Counted from the first letter of the stretch, positions 1 through 8,226 are shown. The stretch is DNA of 64,000 nucleotides from Mucilaginibacter celer (GCF_003576455.2 NZ_CP032869.1:186001-250000); one strand, 5' to 3'. Program-made: numbers and translations. Notes: generated by a model from the sequence alone, not told the origin.

Positions 1-1
1 C

Positions 2-1420
2 TATGTATATTCGGATTGGGGATCGGTAGATCGCCTGCAAACATTCCATCATGCTGTAGATTCGCAGGAAGATGCCGCCAAAATGGCCCTCATTGCCGGT
101 ATCGACCTCGATATTGACGATGCCTATACCAAATTGGAAGGCTTGATTGCGAGCGGTAAATTGGATCTGAAATATATTGACCAGGCTGTGCGCCGGGTGT
201 TAACGGTAAAATTTAACCTCGGCCTGTTTGAAAATCCATATGGCGACCCGGCTAAAGTTGCCAAAGTAGTACACAGCGCGGCCAATGTGGCTATGGCTAA
301 GGAGGTCGCCGATGAAAGCGCCATTTTACTTAAAAACAACAATAATATCTTGCCCCTAAATCTCAGCAAATACAAATCGATAGCCGTAGTTGGACCCAAC
401 AGTAATCAAACCATTTTTGGCGATTACGCCTGGACAGAGCGCAACCCTAAATTAGGCACAACCCTGCTGGCCGGTTTAAAAGAAGTGATAGGCAATAAAG
501 CTATCACCCTAAACCAGGCCGAGGGCTGCGACTGGTGGAGCCAGGACAAAAGCCATATTGCCGAAGCTGTTAAAGCTGTTGAGCAAAGCGATATAGCCAT
601 CGTGGCTATTGGCACCCGCAGCACTTTTTTGGGCCGTAGCCCAAAAAACTCAACCTCGGGCGAGGGTTTTGACCTTTCTTCGCTCGAGTTGCCGGGTGTG
701 CAAATGGATTTGCTGAAAGCTATCAAAGCTACAGGTAAACCTATGGTGGTAATATTCATTGCAGGCAAGCCCCTGGCTATGCCATGGGTAAAAGATAATG
801 CTGATGCCGTGCTGGTGCAATGGTATGGCGGCGAAAAACAAGGCCGTACTTTGGCCGATATCCTTACCGGGGTTGTTAATCCTTCGGGCCATTTAAATGT
901 GTCGTTCCCGCGCAGTACCGGTAATAGCCCATCATTTTACAATCACTATGTAACCGACCGCAACGAACCTTTCGATCAGCCGGGAAGTCCCGAAGAACCT
1001 AAGGGGCATTATATTTTTGACAGGCCAGACCCGCTTTGGGCTTTTGGCGAAGGCATGAGCTACAGCAATTTTAAATATGTTAGCTGTACAGTGAAAGATT
1101 CGGTATTAAATGAAAACGGAACTATTAATGTAGAGGTCGAGATTGAAAATACCGGTAATCGTGATGGTAAGGAAGTTGTGCAGCTTTATGTACGCGATAA
1201 GGTAAGTTCGGTAGCTACGCCGGTGCAGCAGCTTAAGGCTTTTAAAAAAGAACTGATAAAAGCAGGAGCAAGGGTGAAAATTAACTTACACGTGCCGGTA
1301 TCTGAATTGGGATTGTATAATGATAGAATGAAATACGTGGTTGAACCCGGCGAGTTTGATATACAGGTAGGCGGTGCATCAAACCAGATAGTGTTTCATA
1401 AAACGGTTAGCGTGAAGTAA
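2..1420 (+). CDS. Glycoside hydrolase family 3 protein (beta-glucosidase type), 5' end outside window
   Basis: The frame is open from base 2, so the N-terminal part lies before the window; an ATG at 83 is internal. The visible part begins YVYSDWGS, and the Asp of the SDW motif (bases 14-16) is the GH3 catalytic nucleophile. After the end of the (beta/alpha)8 domain come the GH3 C-terminal alpha/beta sandwich (about residues 100-335, with AVVGPNS and NPSGHLNVSFPRS) and a fibronectin-III-like domain (about 375-470, with NTGNRDGKEVVQLYV). Such enzymes remove terminal beta-linked sugars, usually in the periplasm. Substrate cannot be told from this fragment. Repeats follow, and the next gene is on the other strand. 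Confidence 0.93.
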   Translation, partial: YVYSDWGSVDRLQTFHHAVDSQEDAAKMALIAGIDLDIDDAYTKLEGLIASGKLDLKYIDQAVRRVLTVKFNLGLFENPYGDPAKVAKVVHSAANVAMAKEVADESAILLKNNNNILPLNLSKYKSIAVVGPNSNQTIFGDYAWTERNPKLGTTLLAGLKEVIGNKAITLNQAEGCDWWSQDKSHIAEAVKAVEQSDIAIVAIGTRSTFLGRSPKNSTSGEGFDLSSLELPGVQMDLLKAIKATGKPMVVIFIAGKPLAMPWVKDNADAVLVQWYGGEKQGRTLADILTGVVNPSGHLNVSFPRSTGNSPSFYNHYVTDRNEPFDQPGSPEEPKGHYIFDRPDPLWAFGEGMSYSNFKYVSCTVKDSVLNENGTINVEVEIENTGNRDGKEVVQLYVRDKVSSVATPVQQLKAFKKELIKAGARVKINLHVPVSELGLYNDRMKYVVEPGEFDIQVGGASNQIVFHKTVSVK

Positions 1421-1440
1421 TAAGATCAGTTTAACAATTA

Positions 1441-1560
1441 CCATCTTGTTAATCCTGAATAGGTAAAAGCCGTGATCTCTGAAGGCGATATGACATCACG
1501 ATTTTGTCATCCTGAGTAAGTAAAAGCCGCGGCATCTGAAGGTGATATAACATTTAACCT
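1441..1560. repeat. Two degenerate direct copies of a TCCTGA-GTAAAAGCCG repeat
   Basis: TCCTGAATAGGTAAAAGCCG at about 1452 and TCCTGAGTAAGTAAAAGCCG at about 1511 are both followed by a (T)CTGAAGG-GATAT segment about 60 bases apart. They stand just before the larger palindromes at 1561-1747 and seem to be part of the same repeat-rich spacer. Confidence 0.6.
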
Positions 1561-1747
1561 TTGTCATGGGTAGGAACGAAGCATCTTCTTCGCCCTGCAT
1601 AGCGGCCATGCTTATTGTAGAAGATGCTTCGTTCCTCAGCGTGACAACGTGTTTTTGAACATGCCATGGGCAGGAACGAAGGATCTTCTTAGCCCTGCAT
1701 AGCGGCCATGCTTGTTGCAGAAGATGCTTCGTTCCTCAGCATGACAA
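1561..1747. repeat. Two tandem copies of an 86-bp palindromic repeat (GGAACGAAGCATCTTC)
   Basis: Copy 1 (1561-1647) and copy 2 (about 1662-1747) are nearly the same. Each has a left arm with GGAACGAAG(C/G)ATCTTCTT, a shared centre with CCCTGCATAGCGGCCATGCTT, and a right arm AGAAGATGCTTCGTTCC followed by TGACAA. Each can form a long hairpin. The arms resemble the CATTGCGAGG-ACGAAGCAATC palindromes at 7564 and 14505, so they may share descent. They lie between convergent genes. Confidence 0.85.
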
Positions 1748-1760
1748 CATGTTTCATTTT

Positions 1761-2363
1761 TTAGTGCGCCTTCCCAAAATTCTTTTCCCCGGCCACAATC
1801 GCTATATCCAAATTATTCTCATCGGGTGGCTTAGGGCATGAGTAACCGCCGGCAAAGGCACAGTAAGGATTGTAGGCCTTATTAAAGTCGATAACGATAC
1901 TGCCGTTTTTAATGTCTTTGGTGGTAAGGTCGATATAGCGGCCGCCTCCATAAGTTTCTTTCCCATTGGTAGTATCGTTAAAAGGCAAAAACAGGTAATT
2001 ACTGAATGCCGGGTTTGCCGATAGGGCTATGCTTTTGTAAATGGTTAATTGTAATGATTTATCTTTCAAAGTAAATGAGAGCAAGGCGTAGCGGAGATAT
2101 TGCTTCGCCGTACCATCAAAAGCCGGAATAACAAACGGGGTTTGATTGGTTAGCAACTCTGCTTTAGCGGTAACACGGTAAGTGCTGTCGGCATCGTAAA
2201 ATCGGAGGTATTTTAAATCTTCCTGTTTTAGCGGCGAGCGGGGATCTTTCAAAAAATCATCCATATAGCTTTTGCGGAATTCGGCTATCTGGGTTTTGTG
2301 GTTTTGAGCAAAGCTGAAAGTATTAACGGTAAATAACAGGATTATTGTAGTGAGGTATTTCAT
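1761..2363 (-). CDS. DUF1684 domain-containing secreted protein
   Basis: The 200-aa product has a signal peptide (residues 1-20, ending FSFAQ). The rest matches the DUF1684 family: an early FLKDPRSPL segment, a central beta-rich part, GGGRYIDL, and the late signature NPYCAFAGGYSCPKPPDEN with two conserved Cys. The family has no settled biochemical function. It stands alone on the minus strand, with repeat DNA on both sides, and looks complete. The family call is firm; the role is unknown. Confidence 0.85.
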   Translation of the reverse strand: MKYLTTIILLFTVNTFSFAQNHKTQIAEFRKSYMDDFLKDPRSPLKQEDLKYLRFYDADSTYRVTAKAELLTNQTPFVIPAFDGTAKQYLRYALLSFTLKDKSLQLTIYKSIALSANPAFSNYLFLPFNDTTNGKETYGGGRYIDLTTKDIKNGSIVIDFNKAYNPYCAFAGGYSCPKPPDENNLDIAIVAGEKNFGKAH

Positions 2364-2404
2364 CTATAAATTATTTGGCTTAAAGTTAAACGGATTATGT
2401 GTTT

Positions 2405-2453
2405 CACGCAAAGGCGCAAAGCCGCAAAGGTTTTCTCTTAGCGGCCTGGCGTG
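2405..2453. repeat. CGCAAAG-type inverted repeat (copy 1)
   Basis: CACGCAAAGGCGCAAAGCCGCAAAGG is followed after a T-rich stretch by GCGGCCTGGCGTG, an imperfect inverted arm. The same unit recurs at 6251-6307 and, less regularly, at 25688-25781. Confidence 0.65.
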
Positions 2454-2478
2454 TTTGCCTGAAAGATTTATGGAATAT

Positions 2479-2880
2479 TTAAATCACCCCTTCAACAAAA
2501 AAACGATTGATGCCTTCCACATCACTCAAATGGGTAACTATCCTAACAATCTTGCCATCGCTGATATCGCAAACAATTGCTACATATTCATCCAAAATCA
2601 GATCGCCGCGGCTGGCTGTATTGTGCAGGGAAAGCGCTACGCTATCCAGGCCGTATAAAATGTGGTTCAATTTCACCATCACCCCAAAATCGCGCAGCTG
2701 ATTGGCTCTTTTTATTACCGCATCGGCACCAATAGCCGGGCCGGAAAGCAGACTGGTACCGGGCAATGTCCAGGTTACATCATCGGTCAGTGCCGAGCGC
2801 ATTAAATCCCAGTCGCGGTTCCTTAAACCATTTAAAAATTTATTGGCTAATTGTTCTTTGATCTCTTCTGTAGTTTTCAT
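2479..2880 (-). CDS. NTF2-like / SnoaL-like domain protein
   Basis: The 133-aa protein has no signal peptide and the shape of a single NTF2-like cone: an N-terminal helix pair (NKFLNGLRNRDWDLMRSAL), then DDVTWTLPG, and C-terminal strands ending in DVEGINRFFVE. The DWDLMRSALTDDVTW segment is typical of SnoaL-like proteins. Such proteins can be small isomerases, hydratases or ligand binders. It follows the AhpD-like gene by 95 bases on the same strand and may belong to the same transcript, behind the AraC/DUF417 genes. The substrate is unknown. Confidence 0.75.
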   Translation of the reverse strand: MKTTEEIKEQLANKFLNGLRNRDWDLMRSALTDDVTWTLPGTSLLSGPAIGADAVIKRANQLRDFGVMVKLNHILYGLDSVALSLHNTASRGDLILDEYVAIVCDISDGKIVRIVTHLSDVEGINRFFVEGVI

Positions 2881-2923
2881 TGTATTATTTATAATAGTGT
2901 ATTAAGCCAAAAACGATCTGCAA

Positions 2924-2979
2924 GCTTTCAGCTTTATGCCTTAGGCTTTCAGCATTCCGCCTTCGGCTTTCAGCTTTAA
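2924..2979. repeat. GCCTTCGGCTTTCAGCTTT repeat (copy 1)
   Basis: Three tandem variants of the unit GCCTTCGGCTTTCAGC lie in the gap between two minus-strand genes. Other copies, in either orientation, are at 30893-30926, 48157-48326 and 50824-50979. Arms in opposite orientation can pair. Confidence 0.75.
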
Positions 2980-3515
2980 TTAATTGGTTCGGCAGCAGGG
3001 AAATCAACAGGGATTTCGGTGTTCACAAACACATAGTTGGTAAAAATACGCACGGTAACCAAACCAATCAATTCCATCAGGGCAGCCTCGTCAAAACCGG
3101 CTGCATAAAAGTTTTCCAAATCGGCAGTATCGCCTTTGCCTTTGTTTGCGGTGATGGATTTTGCTAAGGCGATGATTACATTCAACCTGTCGTCGGCAGT
3201 ATAGCCTCTCCTTATGTCAAGCGTTTCGGCTTTGGTAAAGCCACGCAATATAGCTGCCGCAGTATGGCCGGCTAAACAGTAGGCACAACCGTTAACTTCC
3301 GATACGATCAGCGCTATCGCCTCACGCTCTTTAGCGGTGAATAAACCGGCATTTAAGCTGCCTTCAAAATCGAGGAAAGCTTTCAGGGCATGTGATGAAT
3401 AGCCTATAGTGGCGTACAGGTTAGGTACTTTACCCATACGTTTTTTCAAAGTATCAAATAATTCCTGCGATTCGGTGCTTACCTGTTCGCGGGTAGGGAC
3501 ATTTATAGTTTTCAT
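2976..3515 (-). CDS. Carboxymuconolactone decarboxylase family protein (AhpD-like)
   Basis: The 179-aa protein carries the AhpD-type redox motif C-x2-C-x3-H in EVNGCAYCLAGHTA (near residue 90), inside an all-helical CMD domain. Proteins of this type are thiol peroxidases or related peroxidase partners, acting in the cytoplasm. It lies 23 bases after the DUF417 membrane protein gene, so they are probably co-transcribed. Together with the upstream AraC gene this looks like a stress-response group. The precise electron donor is not visible. Confidence 0.88.
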   Translation of the reverse strand: MKTINVPTREQVSTESQELFDTLKKRMGKVPNLYATIGYSSHALKAFLDFEGSLNAGLFTAKEREAIALIVSEVNGCAYCLAGHTAAAILRGFTKAETLDIRRGYTADDRLNVIIALAKSITANKGKGDTADLENFYAAGFDEAALMELIGLVTVRIFTNYVFVNTEIPVDFPAAEPIN

Positions 3516-3538
3516 GATTGTATTGTTGATTTTGATGA

Positions 3539-4111
3539 TTATTTATTGGTTGATTTACGTTTAAGGTACAATTGGGCAGTCTCGCTCATGGTAATAATAG
3601 CGCCACCAAGGATCACGATATCTTTAATAACCAACCTGCCGCGGCCCGATAGGTAGGGAAAGCCAAAGTTTACATCAGTTAAATGTGGCACCCACGCTTC
3701 GGGCGTAGTGATCAGGAAGGAGAGGGTACCCAGCGTCATGATAAAAATAAGGCCGCTGGCTATCATACTTGCTATTGGCACTACTTTATAAAGAGCTACC
3801 AAAATGCCCAGCGTTACCAACATAATACCCAAACCAATAGAAAAGCCGTAGGTGTTATTTTCGATGTTCCACTGGTGGTTGGCGGCTATCAGTTCGCCTT
3901 CTTTGTTCTGATGTTTTTTGTATTCGGCAGGGTGGTTGTAAAAGAACGACATTGCCGGACTGTTGGCTACGAAAGGAACCACACCATCGGCCTCATAAGT
4001 GAAAAACTTAAGACCGCCTATCCAAAGAAATACGACTACAATGCCGAAACGAATTGCCTTTTTACCAAGCTGATCAATGCCGGCTATGGTATTTATGATT
4101 GAAGTTTTCAT
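3539..4111 (-). CDS. DUF417 family inner-membrane protein (RclC/YkgB-like)
   Basis: The 190-aa protein has four predicted membrane helices: GIVVVFLWIGGL near 25-40, GFSIGLGIMLVTLGILVAL near 90-110, SMIASGLIFIMTLGTLSFL near 118-135, and one near 160-175. Conserved DUF417 features include FVANSP and LSGRGRLVIKD. In E. coli the related RclC belongs to the reactive-chlorine-response operon controlled by the AraC-family regulator RclR. Here too an AraC gene lies directly upstream. The start is the ATG at 4111, about 30 bases after a TAGTTTTG -7 box. Function in this host is inferred from context. Confidence 0.85.
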   Translation of the reverse strand: MKTSIINTIAGIDQLGKKAIRFGIVVVFLWIGGLKFFTYEADGVVPFVANSPAMSFFYNHPAEYKKHQNKEGELIAANHQWNIENNTYGFSIGLGIMLVTLGILVALYKVVPIASMIASGLIFIMTLGTLSFLITTPEAWVPHLTDVNFGFPYLSGRGRLVIKDIVILGGAIITMSETAQLYLKRKSTNK

Positions 4112-4133
4112 ACTGTGTTGTTTATTGATAAAG

Positions 4134-4192
4134 CAAAACTACAGCAGTACAAGGGCCCGTAACATGGACAAATCAGGGTTTCATTTGTACAA
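4134..4192 (-). promoter_or_regulatory. Promoter and predicted AraC-type operator of the DUF417 operon
   Basis: Read on the minus strand, TTGTACAA (4192-4185) and TTGTCCAT (4171-4164) start 21 bp apart within longer GATTTGT direct repeats. After 22 bp comes TAGTTTTG (4141-4134), a full match to the Bacteroidota -7 box TAnnTTTG. No good -33 TTG is seen at the normal distance, as expected for an activator-dependent promoter. The first half-site lies in the last codons of the AraC gene. The geometry equals that of the TTATCCAT sites at 17483 and 27753. Direct sequence reading; regulator assignment is inference. Confidence 0.6.
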
Positions 4193-5038
4193 ATCCGCTA
4201 CGATGGATATGCCCGTTTTATCGCGGAAGGTTTGGGGCGATACTTTGGTAAACTTTTTAAATACCCGGCTAAAATAAAACTCATCCTGGAACTTAAGGTT
4301 ATAGGCAATTTCCTTAATACTTTGCCGGGTAAGGTGAAGCTGTTTTTTTGCTTCGAGAATGAGCCGCTCCTGTATGAGTTGCGATGGTGATTTGCGAAAA
4401 TATTTACTGCAGCGCCGGGTGAGGGTATCGGGCGATACGGCCAGCAGCGAGGCATAATCAGATGGCTTATGCAGATCGAGAAAATGCACGTTCAGCAATT
4501 GGCGGAAGCGTTCCATCAGTTCATCTTTTTCGGGTTTATCCTGGCTGGTGCTGATGGCGTTCATTTTAATGGTGCTGGCCTTAGCCAAAAACAGTTGCAG
4601 AAAGGCACGGAGCACAATATCTGAGGGGGCGGGCTGCATGAACTCGTCATTGATCTGCCCTAACAATAGCTCAAAAATGCCTGCCTCGCGCTCGGTGAGC
4701 ACCACAACCGGGTCGAGGTAAATGTTGTTGAACAGCAGTCCGTTACAGGCCACTTCTTCGCGGTGATATTCGATACAGTAAAAATCGCTGTGAAACTGGA
4801 TGATGTTGCTTTTAGTGATGCGGCAATCATTTATGTAAATAACCTGCAGCGGGGTGGAGAATAATAAAACCGGGCCCTTAAAAGGGAATGCTCCAAAATC
4901 GGCATGAAAAGTTCCCTGTCCTTCGGGGATAAAATAAACGGTGTACTCTGAAAACTGGGCGGGCTTGCATAAAAAATCGTCCTGCGGTTCTTTTAAACCT
5001 AACAGGAATTCTCCTGATTTATCGCGGATCTCTTTCAA
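4181..5038 (-). CDS. AraC family transcriptional regulator
   Basis: The 285-aa protein has an N-terminal sensor domain (residues 1-150, beta-rich, with YFIPEGQGTFHADFG) and a C-terminal AraC DNA-binding domain with two helix-turn-helix units (about 180-280, with KKQLHLTRQSIKEIAYNLKF and the signature FYFSRVFKKFTKVSPQTFR). The frame begins with TTG; an in-frame TAA lies six codons upstream and no ATG is available, so TTG is the only likely start. It is the first gene of the AraC-DUF417-AhpD-NTF2 group and its last codons overlap the predicted operator. The inducer is unknown. Confidence 0.9.
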   Translation of the reverse strand: MKEIRDKSGEFLLGLKEPQDDFLCKPAQFSEYTVYFIPEGQGTFHADFGAFPFKGPVLLFSTPLQVIYINDCRITKSNIIQFHSDFYCIEYHREEVACNGLLFNNIYLDPVVVLTEREAGIFELLLGQINDEFMQPAPSDIVLRAFLQLFLAKASTIKMNAISTSQDKPEKDELMERFRQLLNVHFLDLHKPSDYASLLAVSPDTLTRRCSKYFRKSPSQLIQERLILEAKKQLHLTRQSIKEIAYNLKFQDEFYFSRVFKKFTKVSPQTFRDKTGISIVADLYK

Positions 5039-5113
5039 CGGGTGGTTTTATAAGAGCGCTAATATAGGAAAGCGGCAGGTTCAATTCGCAACAATTCGGC
5101 AACTGTTTGAGAT

Positions 5114-5301
5114 AACGAGGCACCTACGGAGCCGGGAACATTTATCTATTATGGCTATAAACACGTTACTCCTACGGAGTTGGCAGGGCAATTTAATCTA
5201 AATCGGTCGGTGTCTTGCAGGTTGTAGGAGTTAAGTACTCCGTAGGAGTAACGTGTTTATAGCCGCAAACAAAAGCTTCCCGGCTCCGTAGGTGCCTCGT
5301 T
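5114..5301. repeat. Nested palindrome, 188 bp, between two minus-strand genes
   Basis: The outer arms are AACGAGGCACCTACGGAGCC (from 5114) and GGCTCCGTAGGTGCCTCGTT (ending 5301). Inside them are a second pair, GGCTATAAACACGTTACTCC (from 5153) and GGAGTAACGTGTTTATAGCC (ending 5264). The inner arms also contain the short palindromes TCCTACGGA and TCCGTAGGA. One palindrome is thus enclosed in the loop of another. No reading frame of note lies in the gap 5039-5325. Confidence 0.9.
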
Positions 5302-5325
5302 TCTTGCTGTTAATCCGGAAATATG

Positions 5326-6174
5326 CTATTTCCCGAGGGTTAGCAAATGCTCTTTTACAATATCAAAATGATCCCAGGGAATATGGTGATTGGCACCGGG
5401 GATGATGATCACTTTTACCTGTTTATTAAACGCCAGTTTTTGCCTGCCGTATTCGGCGTTATGTACGGGCACCAGGTTATCCTTATCGCCATGGATAAAG
5501 GTAACCGGCATAGTGAGGCGGTTGTAACAGGTATCCATGCCGTATAGCTCCTTTTTAAAATACCAGATCTCGGTATTGCATACCCTGAAAGGGCCGGGTA
5601 GCAGATATTGCAGCGGATTATGGACAAATATAGCTCGCCAGCGTTCTTTGGGTTCATCGTATGGAGATATAGAACCGGCCAGTATCGTTAGTGATGAATA
5701 TGCTTCGGGATGGTCCTGTGCCAGCTTAACCACTATCGGGCCGCCAAGGCTATGGCCGATGATATGAAGCGGCTTGCCGTTCATTTCCTTTTTAACAATG
5801 CCGTAAATCAGTTCGGATTGTTTGGGCAGATGGTAGGCATGCCCGCGGTTACTGTACCCAAAACCGGGCCTGTCGATCGCTATCATCCTGAAATGCTTGA
5901 GCAGTGCCGTATCCATCAGGTATTTTTCATAACCCTTCCAGCTGCCGGGCGAGCCGTGGATGAAAAACAGCGTAGGTAAAGTATCGCTGCCCACTTTAAC
6001 ATAATGCAAACTGATGCCATCAACCGACATATGCATAAGATGGGCATACATATCGTGTTGGGCAAATTGTTGCTTCGCCTTTTCATCGGGCATGCGCATG
6101 TAACGGCAGGAGGGGAGGATGAATAGTAGTAATAAAGCAAGGGTGGTTAGTATAGCTTTTGGAAGAGGTATCAT
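5326..6174 (-). CDS. Alpha/beta hydrolase, predicted lipoprotein
   Basis: The 282-aa protein begins with a lipoprotein signal (hydrophobic 9-20, lipobox LPSC, Cys at 23), so it is probably anchored in a membrane facing the periplasm. The hydrolase core shows the oxyanion segment HGSPGSWKGY, the nucleophile elbow GHSLGG, the acid in HGDKDNLVP and the catalytic His in GANHHIPW. The triad is complete. The substrate is not predictable; esterases, lipases and haloperoxidase-like enzymes share this fold. Repeat DNA lies on both sides. Confidence 0.88.
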   Translation of the reverse strand: MIPLPKAILTTLALLLLFILPSCRYMRMPDEKAKQQFAQHDMYAHLMHMSVDGISLHYVKVGSDTLPTLFFIHGSPGSWKGYEKYLMDTALLKHFRMIAIDRPGFGYSNRGHAYHLPKQSELIYGIVKKEMNGKPLHIIGHSLGGPIVVKLAQDHPEAYSSLTILAGSISPYDEPKERWRAIFVHNPLQYLLPGPFRVCNTEIWYFKKELYGMDTCYNRLTMPVTFIHGDKDNLVPVHNAEYGRQKLAFNKQVKVIIIPGANHHIPWDHFDIVKEHLLTLGK

Positions 6175-6250
6175 GTTTATTTAGCCGGCGGTTTTTAGGT
6201 TGGTCGTTTTTTGGGCTAATACCTTACACAAAAAATTAAAAAAATTTAAG

Positions 6251-6307
6251 CACGCAAAGGCGCAAAGCCGCAAAGTGTTTTTCTTAGCGCCCTCACGGCT
6301 TTGCGTG
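6251..6307. repeat. CGCAAAG-type inverted repeat (copy 2)
   Basis: CACGCAAAGGCGCAAAGCCG pairs with CGGCTTTGCGTG at the other end, around a T-rich loop with TCTTAGCG. It lies in the gap between the hydrolase and aminotransferase genes. Confidence 0.75.
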
Positions 6308-6327
6308 AAAAATTATAGAGATGCAGA

Positions 6328-7521
6328 TCAGTTAATTATCTCCCTCAACGCACCGCATAATATCTCTATCTCCTCCTCAGTATTATAATAATGCACCGAG
6401 GAGCGCGCAATATCGCCCAGGTGGTTTTTATTCATATAGATAAGTGTGGATACCGCCTTGGCAACCGATATGTTGATGTGTTTTTCAGCCAGTTTGTTTT
6501 TTACATCCGCGGCTGTCATCCCCTCAACCGAAAAAGTGACTATGCCGCATAACTGATCGCCAAAATCATGAACGGTAATACCTGCTATAACGTTCAGCTT
6601 TTCGCGCAGCAAACCCGCTAAATATTGAATACGCTGCCAGATCCGGTCAACACCGATGTTTAGCGCATATTCAACCGCTTTACCGACCCCGAGCGTTAAG
6701 GCCCTGCTTTTTTCATAAACCTCAAAGCGGCGGGCATCATCGCGGGGCTTAAAATCGGTTTCGGTAACCCATTGGGTGGTGAAGCCGTCCATGAAAAATA
6801 GTTTCAGCTTATCCTGAATTTCTTTCCGCACATATAAAAAACCTGTGCCCCGTGGTGCGCGCAGGTATTTACGCCCGGTTACGGCCATCATATCGCAGCC
6901 AATCTGCTGCACATCCAATGGTATATGACCTGCACTTTGGCAGGCGTCCAATAAGTACAGTATATTATGTTTACGGGCTATCTTACCTATCTCAATAACA
7001 GGGATCATGCCACCTGCCGATGATGGGATATGGGTAACCGCTATCAGTTTGGTTTTAGGACCGATGGCGGCCTCAAATTGATCTGACGGGAAATAGCCGT
7101 TTTTATCATTGGGGATCACTTTAAATTCAACACCCCATGTTTTTTGAGCATGCAGCAAGCCTATCAGGTTACTTACATATTCCATTTCGCAGGTAATGAT
7201 CTCATCGCCGGGTTTAAAATCAATGCCGTTAAAGGCCAGCCACCAGCCAATGCTGGCATTCTCAACCACGGCAACTTCATCTTTGCGTGAGTTGATGAGC
7301 CGGGCTATCAGGCTATAGGTATTTTCCAGCTCTTCGCGGTAGGTGTATTCGGTTTCGTAGCCGCCGTTCAGAGCTTCGTAATGCAGGTAATCGGTAATGG
7401 TATCAACCACAACATCAGGCGGCAGGGACGAGCCTGCGTTATTGAAATGGATGGTTTTGGCCGTTCCGCGGGTTTCGGCGCGGAGTTGTTGTATTTCTTC
7501 GTTGGTTAGTATATTGTTCAT
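6328..7521 (-). CDS. Aminotransferase class V-fold PLP enzyme
   Basis: The 397-aa protein is of usual length for class V aminotransferases (cysteine desulfurase / isopenicillin N epimerase group). Visible features are the N-terminal HFNNAGSSLPP, the cofactor pocket Asp in LLDACQSAGHIPLDV, and the Schiff-base Lys in AVTGRKYLRAPRGTG. No active-site loop Cys typical of SufS/IscS is evident, so a desulfurase role is less likely. The enzyme acts in the cytoplasm on an unknown amino acid or amine substrate. It is a single-gene unit between repeats. Confidence 0.85.
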   Translation of the reverse strand: MNNILTNEEIQQLRAETRGTAKTIHFNNAGSSLPPDVVVDTITDYLHYEALNGGYETEYTYREELENTYSLIARLINSRKDEVAVVENASIGWWLAFNGIDFKPGDEIITCEMEYVSNLIGLLHAQKTWGVEFKVIPNDKNGYFPSDQFEAAIGPKTKLIAVTHIPSSAGGMIPVIEIGKIARKHNILYLLDACQSAGHIPLDVQQIGCDMMAVTGRKYLRAPRGTGFLYVRKEIQDKLKLFFMDGFTTQWVTETDFKPRDDARRFEVYEKSRALTLGVGKAVEYALNIGVDRIWQRIQYLAGLLREKLNVIAGITVHDFGDQLCGIVTFSVEGMTAADVKNKLAEKHINISVAKAVSTLIYMNKNHLGDIARSSVHYYNTEEEIEILCGALREIIN

Positions 7522-7563
7522 GGGGTGTAGGGCTGATATGAATTTGCGAAACAGATTTAAATA

Positions 7564-7654
7564 ACCACGGTCATTGCGAGGTACGAAGCAATCGCACGGA
7601 AGCAGGTCCGCCCTGTATAGTTCGCGATTGCTTCGTACCTCGCAATGACGTGGT
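7564..7654. repeat. Palindromic GTCATTGCGAGG repeat (copy 1)
   Basis: The left arm GGTCATTGCGAGGTACGAAG continues CAATCGC, and the right arm GCGATTGCTTCGTACC continues TCGCAATGACGTGG. The arms are near-perfect complements over about 30 bp with a loop of about 28 bp containing GCCCTGTATAGTTC. A second copy is at 14505-14586. Elements of this CATTGCGAGG-GAAGCAATC kind occur in many bacterial genomes. Confidence 0.9.
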
Positions 7655-7665
7655 CGGTGAAGACT

Positions 7666-8133
7666 TTAATTATCACTAAAATTTATCTCCATCATAATAT
7701 CGGCACGTTGATAAGTGCCCGGCTCTACCGGAATTTCAACAAAACCTAATTTATGATAAATATGAATAGCATTTTTAAGCACCCGGTTTGAAAACAGCAC
7801 CAGCTTTTTAACACCCAGTTCGCGGGCCTTATCAATACCGGCCTGGCATAAAAACTGGCCGGCCCCCGCTCCGCGATGGTCGCGGTCTACCGCCATTTTG
7901 GTAAGCTCATAAACACCGTTTTCAATACGACGCAGGGCTACGGTGCCGATGATCTTTTCATCTTTGGCTATAAAATATACGCTGCCGCCGGTTTTAATGA
8001 TGGCTTCTTCGGGGTTTTCCAGTACCCATTTGTCAAAAGGTTCTACCACAAAATGTTCTTCCAGCCAGGCCTTGTTAAACTTATCAAAGTAGGGGGCGTA
8101 TTGCGGCTGATAATCGATAACCTGTAATTCCAT
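7666..8133 (-). CDS. GNAT family N-acetyltransferase
   Basis: The 155-aa protein is a single GNAT domain. The acetyl-CoA pyrophosphate loop is in VDRDHRGAGAGQFLCQAGI (near residues 90-108, R-x2-G-x-G/A pattern), preceded by VYELTKMAV and followed by KKLVLFSNRVLKNAIHIYHKLGF, the usual beta5-alpha4 end. It transfers an acetyl group to an amine or small molecule, probably in the cytoplasm. It is transcribed divergently from the MocR-type regulator next to it. The substrate is unknown. Confidence 0.9.
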   Translation of the reverse strand: MELQVIDYQPQYAPYFDKFNKAWLEEHFVVEPFDKWVLENPEEAIIKTGGSVYFIAKDEKIIGTVALRRIENGVYELTKMAVDRDHRGAGAGQFLCQAGIDKARELGVKKLVLFSNRVLKNAIHIYHKLGFVEIPVEPGTYQRADIMMEINFSDN

Positions 8134-8226
8134 GTGCTTAATTATTTTGATCGATACAAAATAAAGATGTTCGTGAATAGTAAAACAGATGCAGTTTTAT
8201 TAATTTTGAGCATAACAGATTTTGAT

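Noticed and set aside
8134..8226. 31-residue extension of the MocR-type regulator from a GTG
   Set aside because: It covers the divergent promoter region, including a probable -7 box at 8201, and adds nothing to the GntR domain.
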